From contig OZ023187.1 in the NCBI GenBank assembly GCA_963995505.1, positions 1,309,501 to 1,373,500 of the forward strand: a stretch of 64,000 bases of DNA, in the 5' to 3' direction. The stretch comes from Hypericum androsaemum. Taxonomy: Eukaryota; Streptophyta; Magnoliopsida; Malpighiales; Hypericaceae. Of this stretch, positions 10,566-24,234 are shown one piece after another (the first letter of the stretch is position 1; each line of letters starts with the position of its first letter). Under the pieces are notes generated by a model, which had not been told where the DNA came from, ran no database searches, and saw nothing but the letters and a program-made list of their open reading frames with translations. The translations under genes were made by a program, and so were the position numbers.

Positions 10566-11069
10566 TACCATACATCTCCTCCAGCCTCGTCTCAACCAAT
10601 TCAATGCAATTAGATTTCGAGGCAGCCTCCAACAAGCAATTATAGCTACGAATATTCGGTACGCAAAGCCTTGTCGTCCTAACCTGATCAAACAACTCTC
10701 ACTCGCCATACCAACGGTACCCAGACACCTAACCAAGAAACCCAGTGCCCCCGGACTCATCATGCACCGGGAATTCACCACTCTCTCCGACAAATCCCTC
10801 AGTGCGGCATTTTGTCGAGCACGTGATAGGATGGAAGCCATGGCATTGTAAGTATATATATTGTGCCTGTATCCGTCTTGGGCCGACTCCCAATCGAAGA
10901 AACCGCTAGCAATCCTCCAGCTCCGGAGACTGGCCAGCACCGCCTCGACGATCTGGGTGCTCAGCAGCGGCGCGAGGCTCTTGAGTTGCGGGTTTTCGGG
11001 GGAGAAAGACGGCTTGGTGCAGATGGATACGAGGTCATTGGTGACCCGGGCCGCGTCGGACGAGGTCAT
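10566..11069 (-). pseudogene. Truncated, frameshifted PPR gene fragment
   Basis: On the minus strand the N-terminal part of a P-class PPR protein is recognisable: SICTKPSFSPENPQLKSLAP, FFDWESAQDGYRHNIYTYN, SRCMMSPGALGFLVRCLG. At about 10690-10700 the frame shifts: the old frame gives nonsense, while the neighbouring frame continues the gene with FDQVRTTRLCVPN, SYNCLLEAASKSNCIELVE and RLEEM. Homology stops at about 10566 at the minisatellite. Upstream, the first codons fall in a 31-bp duplication followed by a G-run tract. It is a dead fragment, and gene capture by a transposon is possible. Confidence 0.8.
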
Positions 11070-11310
11070 TGGTGACCCGGGCCGCGTCGGGGGGGGGGGG
11101 GGGGAGCTTCGGGATCGGGGAAGGAGGGGGTGGCGGCGGGATCGGGGAGGGGGGGGGGGGGGGGGGCGACGGAGACGGGGGGAGCGGCGGGGACGGGGTG
11201 GGGGTGGGGGAGCGGCGGGGAAGGAGGAGGAGGGGGGGAGCTTCGGGATCGGGGCAGGAGGGGGTGGCGGCGGGATCGAGGAGGGGGCTTCGGGGAGGCG
11301 GGGTGACGAG
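11031..11310. repeat. Duplicated 31-bp unit and long G-run tract
   Basis: GAGGTCATTGGTGACCCGGG... occurs twice head to tail (11031-11061 and 11062-11090). It leads into about 200 bp with many runs of 4-14 G on the + strand. Within that tract a segment starting GAGCTTCGGGATCGGGG occurs twice (about 11104 and 11239). Repeated G-runs with short loops are compatible with G-quadruplex formation (inference). The ORFs here are poly-Gly or poly-Pro artefacts. Confidence 0.8.
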
Positions 11311-13536
11311 GGGAAATTTTTTTTGTGAGATTATATAGGAAAATAGTGGAACCCTAATGAGTATGTTTGGATAAAAACTCGAAAATACCCTCAAGAGATT
11401 CTGACCATCAGATCTGTAAAAAAAGAATTTGATCAAATCTAAAGGCCCATATTTAGTCCATACCATGGGGATGATTTTTATGTAGTCCCCCCTGAATCCA
11501 TACCCTATGTTCGAGATTAGGCCAGATCTAAGGTCTCACTTATTTTTTGGGTTTTTTTTTTCAGAAGCCATGGCTCCACCTTCCGTAATTTCACCAACCA
11601 GATTATGCTGTCTCTTGAAAGCTCCGTGTTATCTGTTGAAAGTAACATTTTTTTTGGAACAAATGATTGAAAATGGAAACTAAATATGGGATGAAATGAG
11701 GCACTCATTAAATCTTAATGGGACTTAATTTCAATTGTTTATTAATCAATAATAATTATTTGTTAGTTGAACAAGTTACACAAGAATGTAACAAAATCTC
11801 GACTAGAAACAAAAAAAAGTGAAAATAAAAACAGAATCAAGATCTCTTCTAAATGAATCCAAATACAATACTATGTTTTGGTGACCTAGATTCTCCGTGG
11901 AAGTCGCCCAGAAAATCCATTAGTTTAGATGGAAGCAAATGAAATGCAAGATAAACTCTTTTTTTTTTTTGAGGAGGAGAGAAACTCACAGTTGCTCAAT
12001 TTCAAAGGAAGCAAATCCCGACTTGATTGTACCAAAAATAGCAAACCATAGTGCGAGGCATAACCCGGACTCAAAGCAAATGAAGCAAATTCAAGAGCGA
12101 TAATTAAGCGTATAGATCAAGGTTTAAACAAGATGTGAGGTCTAATTATGCCAACATTTAAGTGTGATGCAATTGGGGAGTAGATGACAGGTAACATGGC
12201 CATATCCTTATGCTATGTGGCCCATGCTCAGCGAGGCACTTCCTACCTTTTTCTCGGTCCTAATTTATTCACTATTAAGCGTTACAAAGCAAGCAATTAG
12301 ATGAACTAATCAGAACATTGTTTTAATTTAAGTAGATATCATGTTTTGAATTATTAAAAATGTAGAAGTGTTATTAAATTGTCGCTTTCAAAAATTTTAC
12401 CCGACTATAATATTTACTGAGTTCGAATAACGAACGGTATAAACCAAAAAATAAGTCTAACAACAAATTCCCACACCATAAAAAGGATAACAAATTGCCC
12501 GCCAAATTAATCAGAACTTTGTTTATAGTAATAAGCGATTCTGATTGCTCTTCCAACATGAAATGACCATCAGACCCTCTTGTACGTTTGATTCATATGT
12601 CACCGGCCGTCCCCCTTATTAGATTTTCAAATAAATCTGGTATACCAAAGATATATAGTTTAGGTGTACATGATTTAACACGGAGGTAGAGTGTTTAAAT
12701 TTTGGGAAGTGTAATTTTTGTGTAAAATATTAATTAAAAAAAATTTGGTATCCAAATAATTATTTAGTCAACTCATTATACTTACCCAAATTTGGTGAAA
12801 TTACATTTATAAGAACGGTACCCGAAAATTTTACTTAATTATAGCAATCTTTAACTCAGTTGTTCACTTCAACCTAACGGTCATTTAATGCGATGTCTTG
12901 CTGGTACGCAATTTGCTACATTTAAGGCGATTTTTCAATTTATTCAATTTTATATTAGTGATTTATTGACAACGCATGTAATTTTTTTGAATTAAACACT
13001 TTAAAAAAAATATATATAAGTATCTATTATAAATCTGCACTTTTTTTTCAAATTTTGCATTCTATAGAATTACCAAGTTAATTTATCGTCGATCTTCTAT
13101 CCCGGTGTGAAATCGGTATAGATTGTAGATAAAAAAATTTCCTCCGAAGATGCAAGTTTTACTAGAAACCCAGTATAACAATAAATAGGCAAGTTATCTG
13201 TTTTCCTCAAATAAGAATGCAATAATAAAAGGCAACAAATCCCCATAATTTAATGGCTCGAGAGCTGTCGGCTGTCGCCGGCTCCCCATAAAAAACCGCT
13301 CTCTCTCTCCCAACAAGGACAAAACCGTCATTCCCCCCAACCCAGCCGTTTCCAAAAACAAAAAACTTCAAAAAATAAAAAATCGCCCTCCCCACGACAC
13401 CGACACATCATCTCAACCGTTGAAACCGCTCAATGCAACGGCATCCGATGGCTCCCACACAAAAATAGGAGGGAAACAACCACAGCCGTCCGATCTCACC
13501 GCCCTAGCACCTTCCCTTTTATTTCCCCCGCCTTTT
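11311..13536. other. AT-rich intergenic region upstream of tubulin
   Basis: No gene is seen. ATTCAGGGGGGAC in the minus direction at about 11485-11497 weakly mirrors ATTCAGTGGGGAC at about 10110-10122, so the PPR fragment may sit inside a poorly preserved TIR element. The last kilobase is probably tubulin promoter. Confidence 0.45.
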
Positions 13537-13550
13537 GTATATATATAATA
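13537..13550 (+). promoter_or_regulatory. TATA box of the beta-tubulin gene
   Basis: TATATATATAATA lies at 13539-13551, followed by a CT-rich leader from about 13575. A leader intron is likely: a donor such as GCG|GTTAGT near 13674 and a clear acceptor TTGACAG at 14131-14137, leaving 17 nt before the ATG. Leader introns are common in plant tubulin genes. Confidence 0.6.
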
Positions 13551-14154
13551 ACCCACGCTTTTCTCCTCGCTACCCAAAAAAATCTATCCCCTCACTTCAG
13601 TGCCACTTCAATTCTCCTCTACTCCGATCGGTCTTGGTCGCCGATCGCCTCTTCCCAGCCGGTTTCGTTTGCGGTTAGTTTTTTACTTCTCAGATCTTGC
13701 TTCTTCGTCGTCGTTTAGATCATTGAACGGCCGCTTCGCTTTTCCCTCGCTTGCATTTGCTTTGCTCTTCCAGTTTCTCTTCGACTTAGTTGCTCATTTT
13801 CCTGTATATTAGTTAATACATGTCATTTTGCGCTTATAGTTGAAATTTGTGGTATAGTTTCTTGTGAACTTGTAGTAATCGCTAGCGGTTTTTAGTTATT
13901 TGCGGATCTAGTTGCATATTTTCCTTTAGTGAACTTAAAGTAAACCGCTAGGGTTTCTGGTTACTTGCAGATCTGTAACTCGTTTCTCTAGAAGTTGAAA
14001 TGTGCGATTAATTTTTGATGTATTATCCATTTATTGTTGTTATATCTAGTTTTTCGAACTCGTATTGTAGGTGTCTGTTTGGAATTGTCGGTCCATTCTT
14101 TTGGATGTTAATTTATGTGTTGATTTGTTGTTGACAGAAAGTCAACTGTGAAAG

Positions 14155-16009
<1,855 letters not shown>

Positions 16010-17430
16010 GAAGGTCTTTGTCTGCGCATCATCATCAGAAGACTCTAATATGTGCCATGAGGAAGTTCCTATAATCTCTATCTCCGCTTTCGTCTCCACA
16101 GTTGGGTTTGGTTGTCGTATCTTTCTCTAAGTTGTTAGAACTTGATGATTCATGTGATGTGAAAAAGACAACGTGGTATTATTGTTCCTACTATTAGCTG
16201 TAAGCCTTCGTCTCCATTTTTTGTCTCCGTGTCCATTTGTTTCGTCAAATTTAGAAAACAAAACAAAGGACGAAGAACCTATTGGCGAAAATTGAGAATA
16301 GAGAATACGGACAAACATATCTCCGTGTCATGATACGTTAACGAAAATAAAACCTGTGCAAAATTTCCAGTTGTCGACTACTTTGGAATCGTGCACTTTG
16401 GAAAGCCGTTAATTTATTATGTCAAGTTAATTTGAAACCGACGCCGTTTGGTGCAGCATCATGGTATTAATATTTTGCAGCCCAAATCTTTGTTCGGCCA
16501 GTGGAAATAAAGGCCTCCAAATTTTGGATCGGAGGTCCAATAGCTCCCGAATTCGTTTTTTTAATCTTTTCCAGAAATTACACGGTATCACGAAATTTAC
16601 TTGCTCTACTCATTCGTTTTAGTTCTATGGACTACAAAAATGACAAAATTTATAATACAAAGTTTTAATACGAATACATGTTTATGGTATAGAACTAAAT
16701 TTTTTGTTAAATTGAAACATTTTTCGGATCACAAATCGATAGTTCATTTATTTTATTACGATAATTATTTACTTATTGCGAATTTGTAATCTACGGTATC
16801 CTAATTTCACAGGTCGGCTTGTTTGTGTGTCGGTATCGTACATGTGATCTATACCAAACACTTCCTATTTTATTTGTGTGCCTTGGACTATATGAACGTG
16901 TCATATTTTTGCCATTCCAACCTACCCAAAAAACTATTTTTTTTGGCCATTCCATAATTTGTTTTGGGCTATTTCTCCTATAACAATAAGAGTTTAATTT
17001 TTTAGATTTTACTCGAACTATTAAAAAATATAATAATATTAAATTATTAATATCAAATGTAAGGTATCCGGTTAAAAAATAATAAGAATAATAGGACGAA
17101 GCTAATAAAAACGAAGCCTTAATGCATGCATGCTCCACCAAGTCAAATTAGTCGATGCAAAAACGGTGAAAACACAAGCCAATTATGGGGAAAAAGTTAC
17201 ATAGATTAAATTAGAAGAGATATCTACTTATTAAAAGAAAATATAACATAATTATGTAAATACTTTCAATACGCCAAACAAAAAGTTCATGTACTTATTT
17301 TATGTGTTATGAACATATTAAAAATTTGTCAAACTAAAACGTGCTAAAGTGAATTTGTTTAACAAAAAGTCTGAAAACCAAAGGAAAAAATGAGGAGGAG
17401 TACATAAAATAAGGCCAAAAAAAAGTTAGC
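16010..17430. other. 3' UTR and AT-rich intergenic region
   Basis: The tubulin 3' untranslated region is followed by AT-rich sequence with no recognisable gene. The last part (from about 17430) becomes CT-rich and is probably the leader of the UBA-domain gene. Confidence 0.5.
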
Positions 17431-17596
17431 TTTGGATTTTATCAAATTTCTCTCTCCCCCCGACGACCATTCCTCTCTTTTTTGCTCATCAAAACCCTAA
17501 TTCTGGTTCAATTCAGTTTGGGCCTCGAAATACCTCTCTCTCTCTAACCTTTTTCTTCTCCCAACCGATCTCCGTCCAATCTCAACCGTCGATCGA

Positions 17597-17645
17597 CCAC
17601 CGCCACCGCCACCGCCACCGCCACCGCCGCCGCCACCGCCACCTC
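17597..17645 (+). repeat. CCACCG microsatellite in the leader of the UBA gene
   Basis: About eight units of (CCACCG/CCGCCG) lie in the presumed 5' leader exon, about 45 bp before a probable leader-intron donor (CCAAG|GTTAG at 17690). The matching acceptor is CCTGCAG ending at 18701, 21 bp before the start codon, so the leader intron is about 1.0 kb. Confidence 0.75.
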
Positions 17646-18722
17646 CGTCTTCGTTCTCCTCCCTCTCTTACTTTCTCTCTCTAGCCAAGGTTAGCTTCGG
17701 TTTCCCCTCTCTCTCTCTATCTAATTTTTGTTCTCTCTTCTGTCCTCGCGTTTTGTTCTCGATTAGGGATTGCGAATGACGGGGGATTTGTGATTCGATG
17801 TGATTAGCAATTTGAGACATAATTAAATGTTTTCTATTTTCTGGGAAAAAAAAGAGGAATTTTTTTTAGGTTTGACGGATCTTCTTAGGAGGAAGATTAA
17901 ATCTTCTATTTTCGTGATTCTTTTTGTTCTGTTGTTCCTTTTCTCAATTGAGTTGCTGGTGTGGGGAATTCGTGATCCTTGATTGGTCACAATTGAAGAC
18001 GCGGGCGGCCTCGATTGGTTATAATTGCATCGCGGTTGGGATTATTCGCGCGTCTGCTTTGATCCCGTTTACGTGCTGGTGGCTGATTGCTGCCACCCGA
18101 AAAGGCGGGATAAGGAGATGAAAAATGGTTTTAATGTCCTCCGGCGTGTATAATGCGAGAATGAGATATAGTTGATACAATTTCCGATGGGAATACTTGT
18201 TTCTTTCCTATTTTGTTTTGGAATTCTGCCTGCTTATGCACGAATCTAGTCGGTTGTGTGTATTTAGAGGTCGTTTGGCGTTTCTTTGTTGTTGTGCCTT
18301 TGAATTTTTTTGCCAGAACACATTTGTGATGTGGGTGCTGTGTGCTCCCAGCACTGATTCTTTTGAGGAATTGTCATTATGTCTCTTTGAATTAACATTC
18401 GCGAATCATATCCAACCCCTCTTGGCTTAGTCATTATTGAGAGCTCCATATAGGCGTCTGCTTACGTTTCCTTTTGTTTTAGCCATCATGATCATCGAGC
18501 TTATCATTCCCAGGGGGGATGCTGCTCCTCTGTCTGTACAGCCCGAACTGTTTTGACCATTCTAGAACCGTGATTTCTCTAACATTGAACTACTGCTCGC
18601 ATCACGTGTGACAGCTTCCTATGTATTTAATTGGAGACTGGGTGGATTTTATTTTTTCTTTTACTTTGAGCAGTTTGTTGAATAATTAAATCAACCTGCA
18701 GGAAGATATTTTCTTTCCGAGG

Positions 18723-20678
18723 ATGTCTCCAGCATCCAGATCCAAGTCCAAGGAAAAAAAGGCTGCAAAGGAATCCCAGAAGGCATCATCAAAACCTGCT
18801 GGGCCTGTTAATACTGGTAGTGGCATCCCAGCTACTGCATATAATCCACTATCCGAAACGTTTCACACCATTGAAACATCTCCCACGTCTTCTGCTCCTT
18901 TGATTCAGACAAATGGTCGTTTTCGCAATATAGATGAGATAGATGATCATTTAGGTGTTTCCAATGGAGCTGGGGCCGATTATGATTCCGTGTCAAATAA
19001 TGGAAGCTGGTCTGGCGAGTCAGAAGATCACAAAGAGAAGTCTTCAGGAACACCTCTTCGGCAGGAAGCTGTATCTGGAGCTGACAATGAAAAACGGGAA
19101 AAGATTCGTCAAAAGAATGAGAGGAAACATCAGCGTCAAAAGGAGAGGCGTGCACAGGAATTGCATGAGCGCTGCTGTGTCTATATAATGTCCAGGAAGC
19201 TTGAAGCACGGGTTCAGCAACTTGTATCAATGGGATTCTCTCATGAGCGTTCAACAGCTGCTTTAATGTTGAATGAAGGGAAATTAGAGGAATCGATTGC
19301 ATGGCTGTTTGAGGCGGGTGAAGATGTGGATAAGTACAGAGATCATAATGTTGGTGGGGGTAACTTGAAGATAGACATATCAGAAGAGCTTGCTAGAATC
19401 TCTGACATGGAAATCCAATACAAGTTCTCGAAGCAGGAGGTTGAAAGAGCAGTAGTTGCCTCTGAGGGTGATCTTGATAAGGCAACTGACAGTTTGAGTG
19501 CACTTAAGTTGGAGCCACCTACCACTCCACTAAAGCCCGAAGAAACGGGTGATCCTCCAACAGTTTACAATGGTAAGATTTCATTTAACCATAATGTTGG
19601 CATACCACTACCAAGACACAATCCAACTTCTATGGTTCAAGTTAGAAGAGATGACAAGGACTTTAATTACGCAAAAGCAGCTGTTCCAGTGTTGGGATCT
19701 GCAGAGACTGGGAATAAAGGTGTACAGCCTTTGAAGAGAATACCACAAAAAATGGACTGGGCTAAACCTCCGCAAGCGGCAGTGCCGGCTGAGAAAAGGT
19801 GGCCAAATGCAGGATCAAATCCTGCTGTTTCTTCTTCTTTGGCCTCACCTTTGCAAGTTTCCTCTGTTCCTGCCAAGTCAGAAACCCGTTATCCAGCTGC
19901 TGGAAGTGAATATAAGAACCTTCAGCCTACTGTCAGAGAACCGGTTATCGTGATGCAACGCCCTCAATCTGTAAATATAAAACAGGTTCCTGGTACAAGT
20001 ATAAGCTCATCTCCTCCGGGACCTGCTGCAAGCTGGTTTCCTACCACTAGTGGTGTGGATATCATGAAAACGAATGGTTTAATGCCTCACTTCCATAGCA
20101 CAATGAATCCCAGCTCAAGCAACCCAAGCTCAAATCAGATGTTTCACCAACTACAGTATCAACAACAGCAGCACTTTCTTCCCGGTAGCAGCCCTAGAGA
20201 TTCTCCCGGAACTAGCAGAGGGAACGGTTTGTGGAGTAGAGTGGGTCCGTCACCAACACTTTCTGCTGCCTCTTCTCTCGGGCTTTTCTCTGGTTTGGGT
20301 GCAACTGGTTCTTCCGGGGCATCCTCCCCAGTTGACTGGAGCACTGCTGGGACAATGACACAGTTAGATTACACCAACATAGACTGGAGTTTGGATCGAG
20401 GAGGTTTGTCTTCCCCCGGGACAAATGGGTTCTGGCTTGGGTCGAGTTCGTTTAGGCATGGCTCTCACATATATGACTCAGGCGTTAATACCCTAGGCGC
20501 GAAGCTGGCCATGAGATCCACCCCTAGTGGCAATGGTGTAGCAGTCCCAGGACTACAGGACGGCGGGGTGCCTAGCGCAGAATCTTCATCGTCTGGTTCA
20601 CGGGAGTGGACTTCGCCATTCGAAGGGAAGGATCTCTTTAGCTTACCCAGACAGTTTGTTTCGTCTCCATCGCTGTAG
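18723..20678 (+). CDS. UBA-domain protein (ubiquitin-associated/TS-N type)
   Basis: A single-exon 651-residue protein. The start at 18723 follows the leader-intron acceptor, and upstream sequence is not coding. A Lys/Glu-rich charged stretch (about 120-150, KREKIRQKNERKHQRQKERR) precedes a UBA domain at about 155-200: LEARVQQLVSMGFSHERS and LNEGKLEESIAWLFEAGE contain the conserved MGF loop and the LEESIAWLF third helix of UBA folds, which bind ubiquitin. A second, weaker UBA/TS-N-like segment (FSKQEVERAVVASEGDLDKATDSL) lies near 235-260. The rest is Ser/Pro/Gly/Gln-rich and probably disordered. Plants have conserved single-exon proteins of this architecture, usually annotated only as UBA/EF-Ts N-like; the precise role is unknown. 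Confidence 0.85.
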   Translation: MSPASRSKSKEKKAAKESQKASSKPAGPVNTGSGIPATAYNPLSETFHTIETSPTSSAPLIQTNGRFRNIDEIDDHLGVSNGAGADYDSVSNNGSWSGESEDHKEKSSGTPLRQEAVSGADNEKREKIRQKNERKHQRQKERRAQELHERCCVYIMSRKLEARVQQLVSMGFSHERSTAALMLNEGKLEESIAWLFEAGEDVDKYRDHNVGGGNLKIDISEELARISDMEIQYKFSKQEVERAVVASEGDLDKATDSLSALKLEPPTTPLKPEETGDPPTVYNGKISFNHNVGIPLPRHNPTSMVQVRRDDKDFNYAKAAVPVLGSAETGNKGVQPLKRIPQKMDWAKPPQAAVPAEKRWPNAGSNPAVSSSLASPLQVSSVPAKSETRYPAAGSEYKNLQPTVREPVIVMQRPQSVNIKQVPGTSISSSPPGPAASWFPTTSGVDIMKTNGLMPHFHSTMNPSSSNPSSNQMFHQLQYQQQQHFLPGSSPRDSPGTSRGNGLWSRVGPSPTLSAASSLGLFSGLGATGSSGASSPVDWSTAGTMTQLDYTNIDWSLDRGGLSSPGTNGFWLGSSSFRHGSHIYDSGVNTLGAKLAMRSTPSGNGVAVPGLQDGGVPSAESSSSGSREWTSPFEGKDLFSLPRQFVSSPSL

Positions 20679-21077
20679 GGCGGGTGGGGAATAGATTCAA
20701 ATGAATAAATGAAAAAAAAGACCCGAAAAGAATGTGTTTGGATTTGATGTTGGTGTTGGTTCTTATGATGCTGCCGTTTTGATTGTTGGTGAAAATATCC
20801 TTTTAGTGAAAATGGCATCCCAGAATCTTTTCCTTTTTGTCTTTATATTCACCTGTCGCCCGTTTGCCATCCTTGAAGAAAAAGATTTCCAAATGTGAAT
20901 TACTTAATGGTCAACTAATCCCGATTTAAGTCAATTTGGACGTGTATATTTAGGATTCAAACTTGAAATAACACTGCAACAATAATCATTCTTTAGGTCA
21001 TAGATTACAACAACAGTTTGGATTGAGGTCATAGCTCAATTCCTGTAGGGCCGAACTAAATCTAGGTGTAAAGTAAG

Positions 21078-21479
21078 CATGTTTGACCTCGAGCTCCAGG
21101 AAAGCTGCAACAGAGATCAAATTTAAGATCAAATTTAACAGCAACTGAAAAACTGGAAGCTCCTCTACAATGTGGCTGTGAGAGCTTCTGTTCCCTAGCA
21201 TCTTCTGCCATCTCTTGCTGAAAGAGTTGTCTTATTGTGTAAGCTGGATGTACCGACGTCGACAATAAGGGAGTAGAACATGTTTGACCTCGAGCTCCAG
21301 GAAAGCTGCAACAGAGATCAAATTTAAGATCAAATTTAACAGCAACTGAAAAACTGGAAGCTCCTCTACAATGTGGCTGTGAGAGCTTCTGTTCCCTAGC
21401 ATCTTCTGCCATCTCTTGCTGAAAGAGTTGTCTTATTGTGTAAGCTGGATGTACCGACGTCGACAATAAGGGAGTAGAA
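21078..21479. repeat. Perfect 201-bp tandem duplication
   Basis: Two adjacent copies, 21078-21278 and 21279-21479, appear identical base for base on reading. The 201-bp length keeps the minus-strand frame open through both copies, giving a duplicated 67-residue translation, but nothing suggests it is coding. It begins about 60 bp downstream of the ispE stop codon, probably in its 3' UTR or just beyond. Complete identity implies a very recent event or an assembly artefact. Confidence 0.9.
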
Positions 21480-21539
21480 CTTGAAATCAATCATGAAATC
21501 AACAACATTGTGGTCAGTTTTCTTACAGAGCATTTTATG

Positions 21540-24234
21540 TTAATCTGTAAACTTGGAAAATTCGGATGCTGCGTCCGTTGCAGTGGCCGAAGCAGGTTGC
21601 TTGTACCATTCATTTTCTTCACGGGTCAAGAAGTTGGCTTCTGAAGCAACAAAGAATACGAAGATTCACATCAGGTGAGCTTCCCACACAGTTCATTTGA
21701 ACAAGCAAAGGTTAGAACTTAGAAGAACTAAGCACACAATGTTCTCGGAAAGAGAAGAAACTGTCGAAATGATTCCCGAGCTTTGGTAGATTACCTGACA
21801 AGAAAACATCTCGGTACTCATCTTCATCATAAATGAATTGTGGAGGTTCTGGTGAACCGATCCCAACAATCGTGCTTCCACTGTCAAACATAGAGAATCA
21901 TGGTCAGGCAAATGAGTCACCGTGCTTGATCTTCTCCATCTATAACAGAAGCTTTATTCATCTCCTTAGCGAAATCCACATTGCTAATGTTTTGGCAGTT
22001 TCCGATTACTTTGCAAAATTCTCTGGCCATTCGCAGCTAAAGAATTATCTGCCCTAGTTTAACTGCAGGTGCATCAAAACCCCATTTCTGAAAGTAATCT
22101 CAGACCACAATTTCATGCGTGTCCTTGACCACTTTCCTGGTGAAAGCACATGCATCAACATAATTATACGAGTTCTTTCCTTCTATCACCAGCATCTAGG
22201 AATTCGATCTCCTATGAGGTTACCGAATGAAGTACTTCCAGAGATGAAAGTAAAAAAAACACATTCCAGAATGAGAATTATAATTCATAATCTGTACCTC
22301 CCTGACATGAAAACAGCATCATATTGTCCACGGCCAGCAGCTATTATGCGCTGTTTCAGTCTTTTGAGAGTCGGAACAAATTCAAATGCAGGAGTTTCTG
22401 CAGCGAACACAAGAAAATAAATAACTAACTTAAGCTCCAAAAGGAGAGAGGACGAAGCTCAGCATGTAGCTTAACATAAAGCTGTACATCACAGCTATTA
22501 CGAACTAGTAGAGTTTTATTCCAAAGGGAAAATGAAAGTGAATGGCGTCTTTAAGTACCTAAATCATTGATGCAGACATCTTGAGTTATTCCACTACTTG
22601 AGATCTTCTCCAGTAGAGCTAAAGGATCAACCGGGGTGGTTTTATCCAACCGAAACCGCTGACAAAGCAAAGTTGTCGAATCAGCAATATGACATCAGGA
22701 TGGGAAGGAATTGCAGATGAGGCTGCTTCAGTATTCTACAGCTTCATTACCTTGTAAACTTCAGCAGTTGGGCATGCTTCCTGGGGTTTTACGAGAACCA
22801 TTGGAAGGTCTAAAGGTACTGGTGGAGGAATATCTTGAACTATCTACAAAAAATGCAGAAATGTCAACAAACCAGCAATGCGTAGTTATCCTGAAAAATG
22901 CATGTGAAATAGTCGAAGTCGAGAATCAAGAGTAGGTTTCCCATGTGTTGAGGGAAGCACTAAACCAACAAATACTATGAGCAAATCTCCAAACCAGCTG
23001 AAATCTTCAACTGGATGAGATTATTAGCCAACATTTTTCAAAAAAAAAGAACGCGTACCTCACCACGGCCAGTACAATAAGCTGCTCCATGGGAGAAGAA
23101 AAAAGGGATATCTGATCCAATCTCGCCTGACCATTCCTGGAGTTCCTTCTCAGTTGCAAGCGAGCCACTGAACTGATTTGCTGCCCACAGTGCGGTTGCA
23201 GCATTACTGCTTCCGCCACCAAGCCCTGCTCCAGTTGGCACCTTCTTGTCTAAATGGATCTGCCAACAATTTTGGTGAAGAATTCTTACTTAACATCAAC
23301 TACTAGGCTTGTTGTTCTTAGTCAACCCCAAAACATCCATATCATCGGTTGGAGATCTTACCCAAAAGAACTTGTCAGTGCCAGTCTTTTTTCTGTACAG
23401 GTTAAGGGCCTTAATAATCTGCAAAGGGGGAGTCCAAAGAGTTGGCAACAAGCTCCACAACACAAACAAGGAACTGCAAAACCGAATAATTCAACAGCGT
23501 CTCTAACCAGATTCCTTTCGTCGAGAGGGACCCCCGGTACATTGGTTGACAAACAATCCTTTCTTCTTGAGGGTGACAAAGAGAACTTGATAATGTCTCC
23601 TAAACTAATCACCTGAAACCACAGAGAAGCAAAGATGAACTAATTCCACACCAACCCGGAACTTAAAACATCTCATTTCTGATGCATCAACAACTTACAT
23701 GAAAGAGAGATGCCAAATCATGGAACCCATCTTCTCTCTTACTAGTAATCCTCAAGAAAACATTGATCTGCATAAAAAAACACACACCATAGTGTAATCC
23801 CACCACCATACAAACAAACAAAAGAGCATCTCTTTGTAAGAAAATTACAAACCTTGCAAGGAGAGAAAAGGGTGAGCCTAGACAGAGGAGCCTCCTCATC
23901 CACTGCATTGGCCAACTTGTTTATCCTCTCCTCAGGATCATACCTTATCTAATTCCCCAATTTCCACCCAGAGAAGACAGAAAAACTAAAACAAAGTCAT
24001 TGGGGCACCAATAAAGGTCGAAGCTTTTTTAAACATGAACAGCAAAAAGACGTTGACTTTGACTACCTCCAGCTGTTTCCGGGCGGCCGTAACCACAAGT
24101 GGCCTTCGAACTGGACCAAGGTGGTTGAGTCTCAGGGACCCAGTTGGCTTCAAGGAAGAAAGGCGGGAGCTTTTGTTGAAGGGGGGCTGTAATTGGACGA
24201 GGGTCTTGTTGGAGAGGAAGCAGGAGGAAGCCAT
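21540..24234 (-). CDS. ispE: 4-diphosphocytidyl-2-C-methyl-D-erythritol kinase, chloroplastic
   Basis: The ATP-dependent kinase (CMK) of the plastid MEP pathway, making the precursor of isoprenoids, carotenoids and chlorophyll side chains. Eleven exons join exactly to 391 residues: 24234-24067, 23948-23853, 23767-23699, 23612-23508, 23418-23362, 23259-23059, 22843-22751, 22658-22559, 22397-22298, 21880-21795, 21640-21540. The first exon is a Ser/Arg-rich chloroplast transit peptide. The mature part shows FSPCKINVFLRI and DGFHDLASLFHV, the GHMP-kinase ATP loop PTGAGLGGGSSNAA (about 173-186), IGSDIPFFF and the late FMSGSGSTIVGIGSP motif. The plant-specific tail EANFLTREENEWYKQP is present. No defects are seen, and order and content match the Arabidopsis CDPMEK gene from memory. 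Confidence 0.95.

Noticed and set aside
10861..11466. Gly-rich and Pro-rich frames
   Set aside because: G-run tract artefacts overlapping the PPR pseudogene on both strands.
13600..13812. 70-codon frame upstream of tubulin
   Set aside because: It falls in the CT-rich tubulin leader and presumed leader intron; no coding signal.
21062..21490. Duplicated 67-residue frame as a repeat protein or extra ispE exon
   Set aside because: ispE ends cleanly at 21540 with its known C-terminus, and the repeat translation resembles no protein; the frame is open because the period is 201 bp.
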